Assembly: GCA_019096065.1 (NCBI GenBank)
Contig: JAGUCH010000006.1
Span: 4,360,001 to 4,424,000 of the forward strand
From: Paracyclopina nana
Taxonomy: Eukaryota; Arthropoda; Copepoda; Cyclopoida; Cyclopettidae
Reading direction: 5' to 3'
DNA: 64,000 bases
The notes under the pieces are model-generated. The model was not told where the DNA came from. It ran no database searches and saw only the letters and a program-made list of their open reading frames with translations. Within the stretch, counting starts at the first letter, position 1; every line of letters starts with the position of its first letter. The translations under genes were made by a program, and so were the position numbers. Of the stretch, positions 61,767 to 64,000 are shown piece by piece.

Positions 61767-63000
61767 CCCCACCGGAATCTTCGAACTGTACATAGTTCAA
61801 ATTGAACTGTGACGCAACTGTGGAAATTTTGAAATGTACACAGTTAGGTAAGGGTTGTTATAGAAATGTGACAGATCTGTGAAATCGTTCTTTACATAGA
61901 AGAAAAATTTTGAAATGTGAACTAACTGTGTACATTTAGAGTACAATATGTCGATTTCTTATTGTTTTAGAAATGTGACAAGCAACTGTGACACAACCAT
62001 GCATATATCAATTTTTTTGTTCTCTGAAACTACTATGGAGCAAAGAAGCTGGAAAATGATGATGTCGCTTTAAAATGTGAAGTAACCATGATTTGATTTG
62101 TGACTGATGTATTAAATAACCATGAAATTTATTCATTTTGAATCTATGAAATAACTTTTTTTCAAGTCATGAAACTACCATGCAAAATACAATAATTTTA
62201 GTAGTTTTTCAGTTACTAAAAATGTTCAGAGATGGCGCTGTCATCTTAGCATTACATCTTTGATTGAAACATATTACACAAATCCATTCACATGTACTAT
62301 TAATTGGAAAACTCAATTGAGAGTATCCTATGAAGCCAATTCCTCAACTGTTCTAATGCTATCAATTTATCTTTTATTACAAAAAAACAAGTAAACACAA
62401 AAAATGTTCAATAGGCTTATTGGTTGCCAAAATTGATGTAAGCTCATTATTTGATTATTATTCTTAAATTAAACAGGCCAAGTTTAATCTGAACTATATC
62501 ATAACATGTGATGTCATTGACATAGATATTTTGGATTAAGACTGAAGATGAGATCAGGTACATACATTTGTGCTGATAGGCCAATATTTATGAGGAATAT
62601 CCCTTGACTCAATATTCAAGCTTGAGGTCACAATTCCAAATTTTGAAATGTGAAATGACTGTTGATCTTAATTCTTTAAGTTATGCTTGCATGGTTGTTT
62701 AACACTTTGGTTACAATTTGTATCACATCTACATCACAGATCGGATCAGACAGAAATTTTTGGCCGGACTGTACCCTGAAATAACCATGAGAACAGATAA
62801 ATAACAGTACCAATTTTAATAGTTGTTTAAGAGTACAGTAACATAACGTCTTAACAGTTGTTTACCCTTCTATGTCATAGAAGGCTTTTGAAATGTAAGC
62901 GTCACATGAACCTAATGTAAACAGTAACATCACATTTTTGCTTTCGCGACCCTTCTGTTCTGTGACACAAATGTGACTGAACTTAACAATTCCGGTGGGG
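61767..63000. mobile_element. Non-autonomous element with the CCCCACCGGAA terminus (1234 bp)
   Basis: The left end CCCCACCGGAAT and right end ATTCCGGTGGGG are a perfect 12-bp inverted repeat, flanked by AT on both sides (61765-61766 and 63001-63002). The first eleven bases are identical to the termini of the 8.8-kb transposon. The interior is AT-rich, has no transposase frame, and is packed with AAATGTGA, ACTGTGAC and AACCATG repeats in both subterminal regions. It is therefore a good candidate substrate for that transposase or a close relative. The subterminal repeats differ from those of the large element, so direct cross-mobilisation is not certain. Confidence 0.87.
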
Positions 63001-63002
63001 AT

Positions 63003-63638
63003 ACCATTCTCTTATGACTCTAATGTCATAATTATTGCCGTTATTTTATAAGGTGAGTAGAGCCTTTTAAAAATTACTTCATTCATACAGGTCCCAAGGG
63101 AGGAAGGTTTTTTGGCTGATACTAATCTTACATTATGGTCAAGTAAACTCATGCATAGGAAATGCACGGAGACAGCACTAGACCATTTTCGTGTTGAAGG
63201 CCCATAAATCTGAGATTCTTGCACAAAAACTGCAACTCTTAGCATGCCTGTCCTTGCTTCTTTCCACGAGAAGAAAAAAAGATGAAAAAAGTGTGGTAAC
63301 ATCCAAGTCTGGATGCTCACCATCAGGCAAGAAGAATTGCCACGTTCGGCCTGTCACAGTTTGTCTAACATCGTGAATCGATTTGATTTTTTTGGTGCCT
63401 TTTGTCAGAGTACAACAAAACTAAGAAGTCTTGATGCGCAGCACAAAGTTGGCTGTTTTTGCAATTTTGCAGAAATAATGCGCTCATTTTAGCACAACAT
63501 TCGACCTTCAAACAAAGATCCTTTTCGTTAACAAAAGGCAGACTTTTGTACTCCAGGAGGAGATCAAGATAAAATGTAGTGCCTAGCCACACAAAAATGC
63601 TACATTTCTGTCAGCATGTGGATTGTACTGTTCAAGTT
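63003..63638. other. Gene-free stretch
   Basis: Short open frames only, with no motif. Confidence 0.35.
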
Positions 63639-63725
63639 CGAATCCGCAAAATATCGAAAGGTAAAAGTTCGAAAAGTGAAATTTCGATCCGCAAAACTTC
63701 GATAGGTAAAACTTCGAAGAGCAAA
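63639..63725. repeat. 15-bp tandem repeat
   Basis: About five units of the form CGATAGGTAAAACTT (variants CGAAAGGTAAAAGTT, CGAAAAGTGAAATTT, CGATCCGCAAAACTT) lie head to tail. The period is divisible by three, so the frame stays open and reads as a Lys/Ser-rich pentapeptide repeat; I do not regard it as a gene. Confidence 0.8.
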
Positions 63726-63805
63726 AAAATCTTGGAACTGATTTGTAAAATATTTTCAACACAATAAAAAAAATTAAGTTCATCTATACAGAGCCTCCTA
63801 CCAAC

Positions 63806-63880
63806 AGTGGATTAAATAGTTTTAAATAATTAAAACTATTTAATAAACTTATAATAATTAAATAATTTTTCATAATTAGT
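63806..63880. repeat. AT-rich palindromic stretch
   Basis: AAATAGTTTTAA and TTAAAACTATTT form an inverted repeat with a 4-bp spacer near 63815-63842, followed by further TAATTA-rich DNA. It borders the dispersed repeat at the right edge. Confidence 0.5.
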
Positions 63881-63888
63881 TTTATGAG

Positions 63889-64000
63889 GTGTTCACCTAT
63901 GCCTCATTTCCTTAAAATATTACGGCATCCTTAAATGAAGTGCCTAACTTTTTGTACTTCTGATTAATCAAAACACTTCAAACTCATGTGACCAAAAGAG
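63889..64000 (-). repeat. Dispersed repeat, copy B, cut by the window edge
   Basis: The reverse complement of this stretch matches 51861-51972 in ordered blocks (see copy A). Because it runs to base 64000, the full extent of the family cannot be seen. Confidence 0.65.

Noticed and set aside
63630..63660. GTTCGAATCC, like a tRNA T-arm (B box)
   Set aside because: No A box or cloverleaf could be built upstream; the string belongs to the 15-bp repeat.

Overview
The window is nuclear DNA of an animal, most likely an invertebrate. It holds a metazoan-type Pim protein kinase split by three GT-AG introns, genes with AATAAA signals, long gene-poor intergenic DNA, microsatellites, and several cut-and-paste DNA transposons and MITEs. 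Short CTCF-like motifs of the arthropod style hint at an arthropod, but the species cannot be fixed from sequence alone. No bacterial operons, rRNA, tRNA or CRISPR arrays were seen.

Layout. 1-9.9 kb: non-coding, with a GC-rich minisatellite (about 0.43-0.95 kb) and a 191-bp foldback MITE with a TTA duplication (6.8 kb). 9.9-14.4 kb: the only host gene I can support, a four-exon Pim-family serine/threonine kinase of 402 residues with a poly(A) signal. 14.5-17.9 kb: a foldback MITE, then a CpG- and GC-rich non-coding tract. 17,928-26,763: a complete 8.8-kb DNA transposon inserted in that tract, flanked by a TT duplication. It carries two divergently transcribed, intact, spliced genes. On the + strand is a 1086-aa CACTA/EnSpm(tnp2)-like transposase. 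On the - strand is a ten-exon, 1093-aa accessory protein of unknown family with a histone-H1-like Lys/Ala/Pro segment and an acidic C-terminal third. 29,444-31,356 and 61,767-63,000: two non-autonomous elements with the same kind of CCCCAC terminus and 2-bp target duplications. The second shares the 11-bp terminus CCCCACCGGAA with the autonomous element. The rest (31-64 kb) is non-coding DNA with a hAT-type MITE (38.2 kb), another foldback MITE (33.2 kb), a second copy of the GGCCGTTCTCA MITE (50.8 kb), a dispersed repeat pair (51.9 and 63.9 kb) and a 15-bp tandem array (63.6 kb).

How it fits together. The most notable system is the intact two-gene transposon plus its shorter relatives. The transposase presumably cuts at CCCCACCGG ends, with subterminal TTAACGTT-like repeats as likely binding sites. 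The accessory protein is a candidate DNA-binding partner, by analogy with the two-protein (TNPA/TNPD) plant CACTA systems. That role is inference. Apart from the kinase, I found no convincing host gene.
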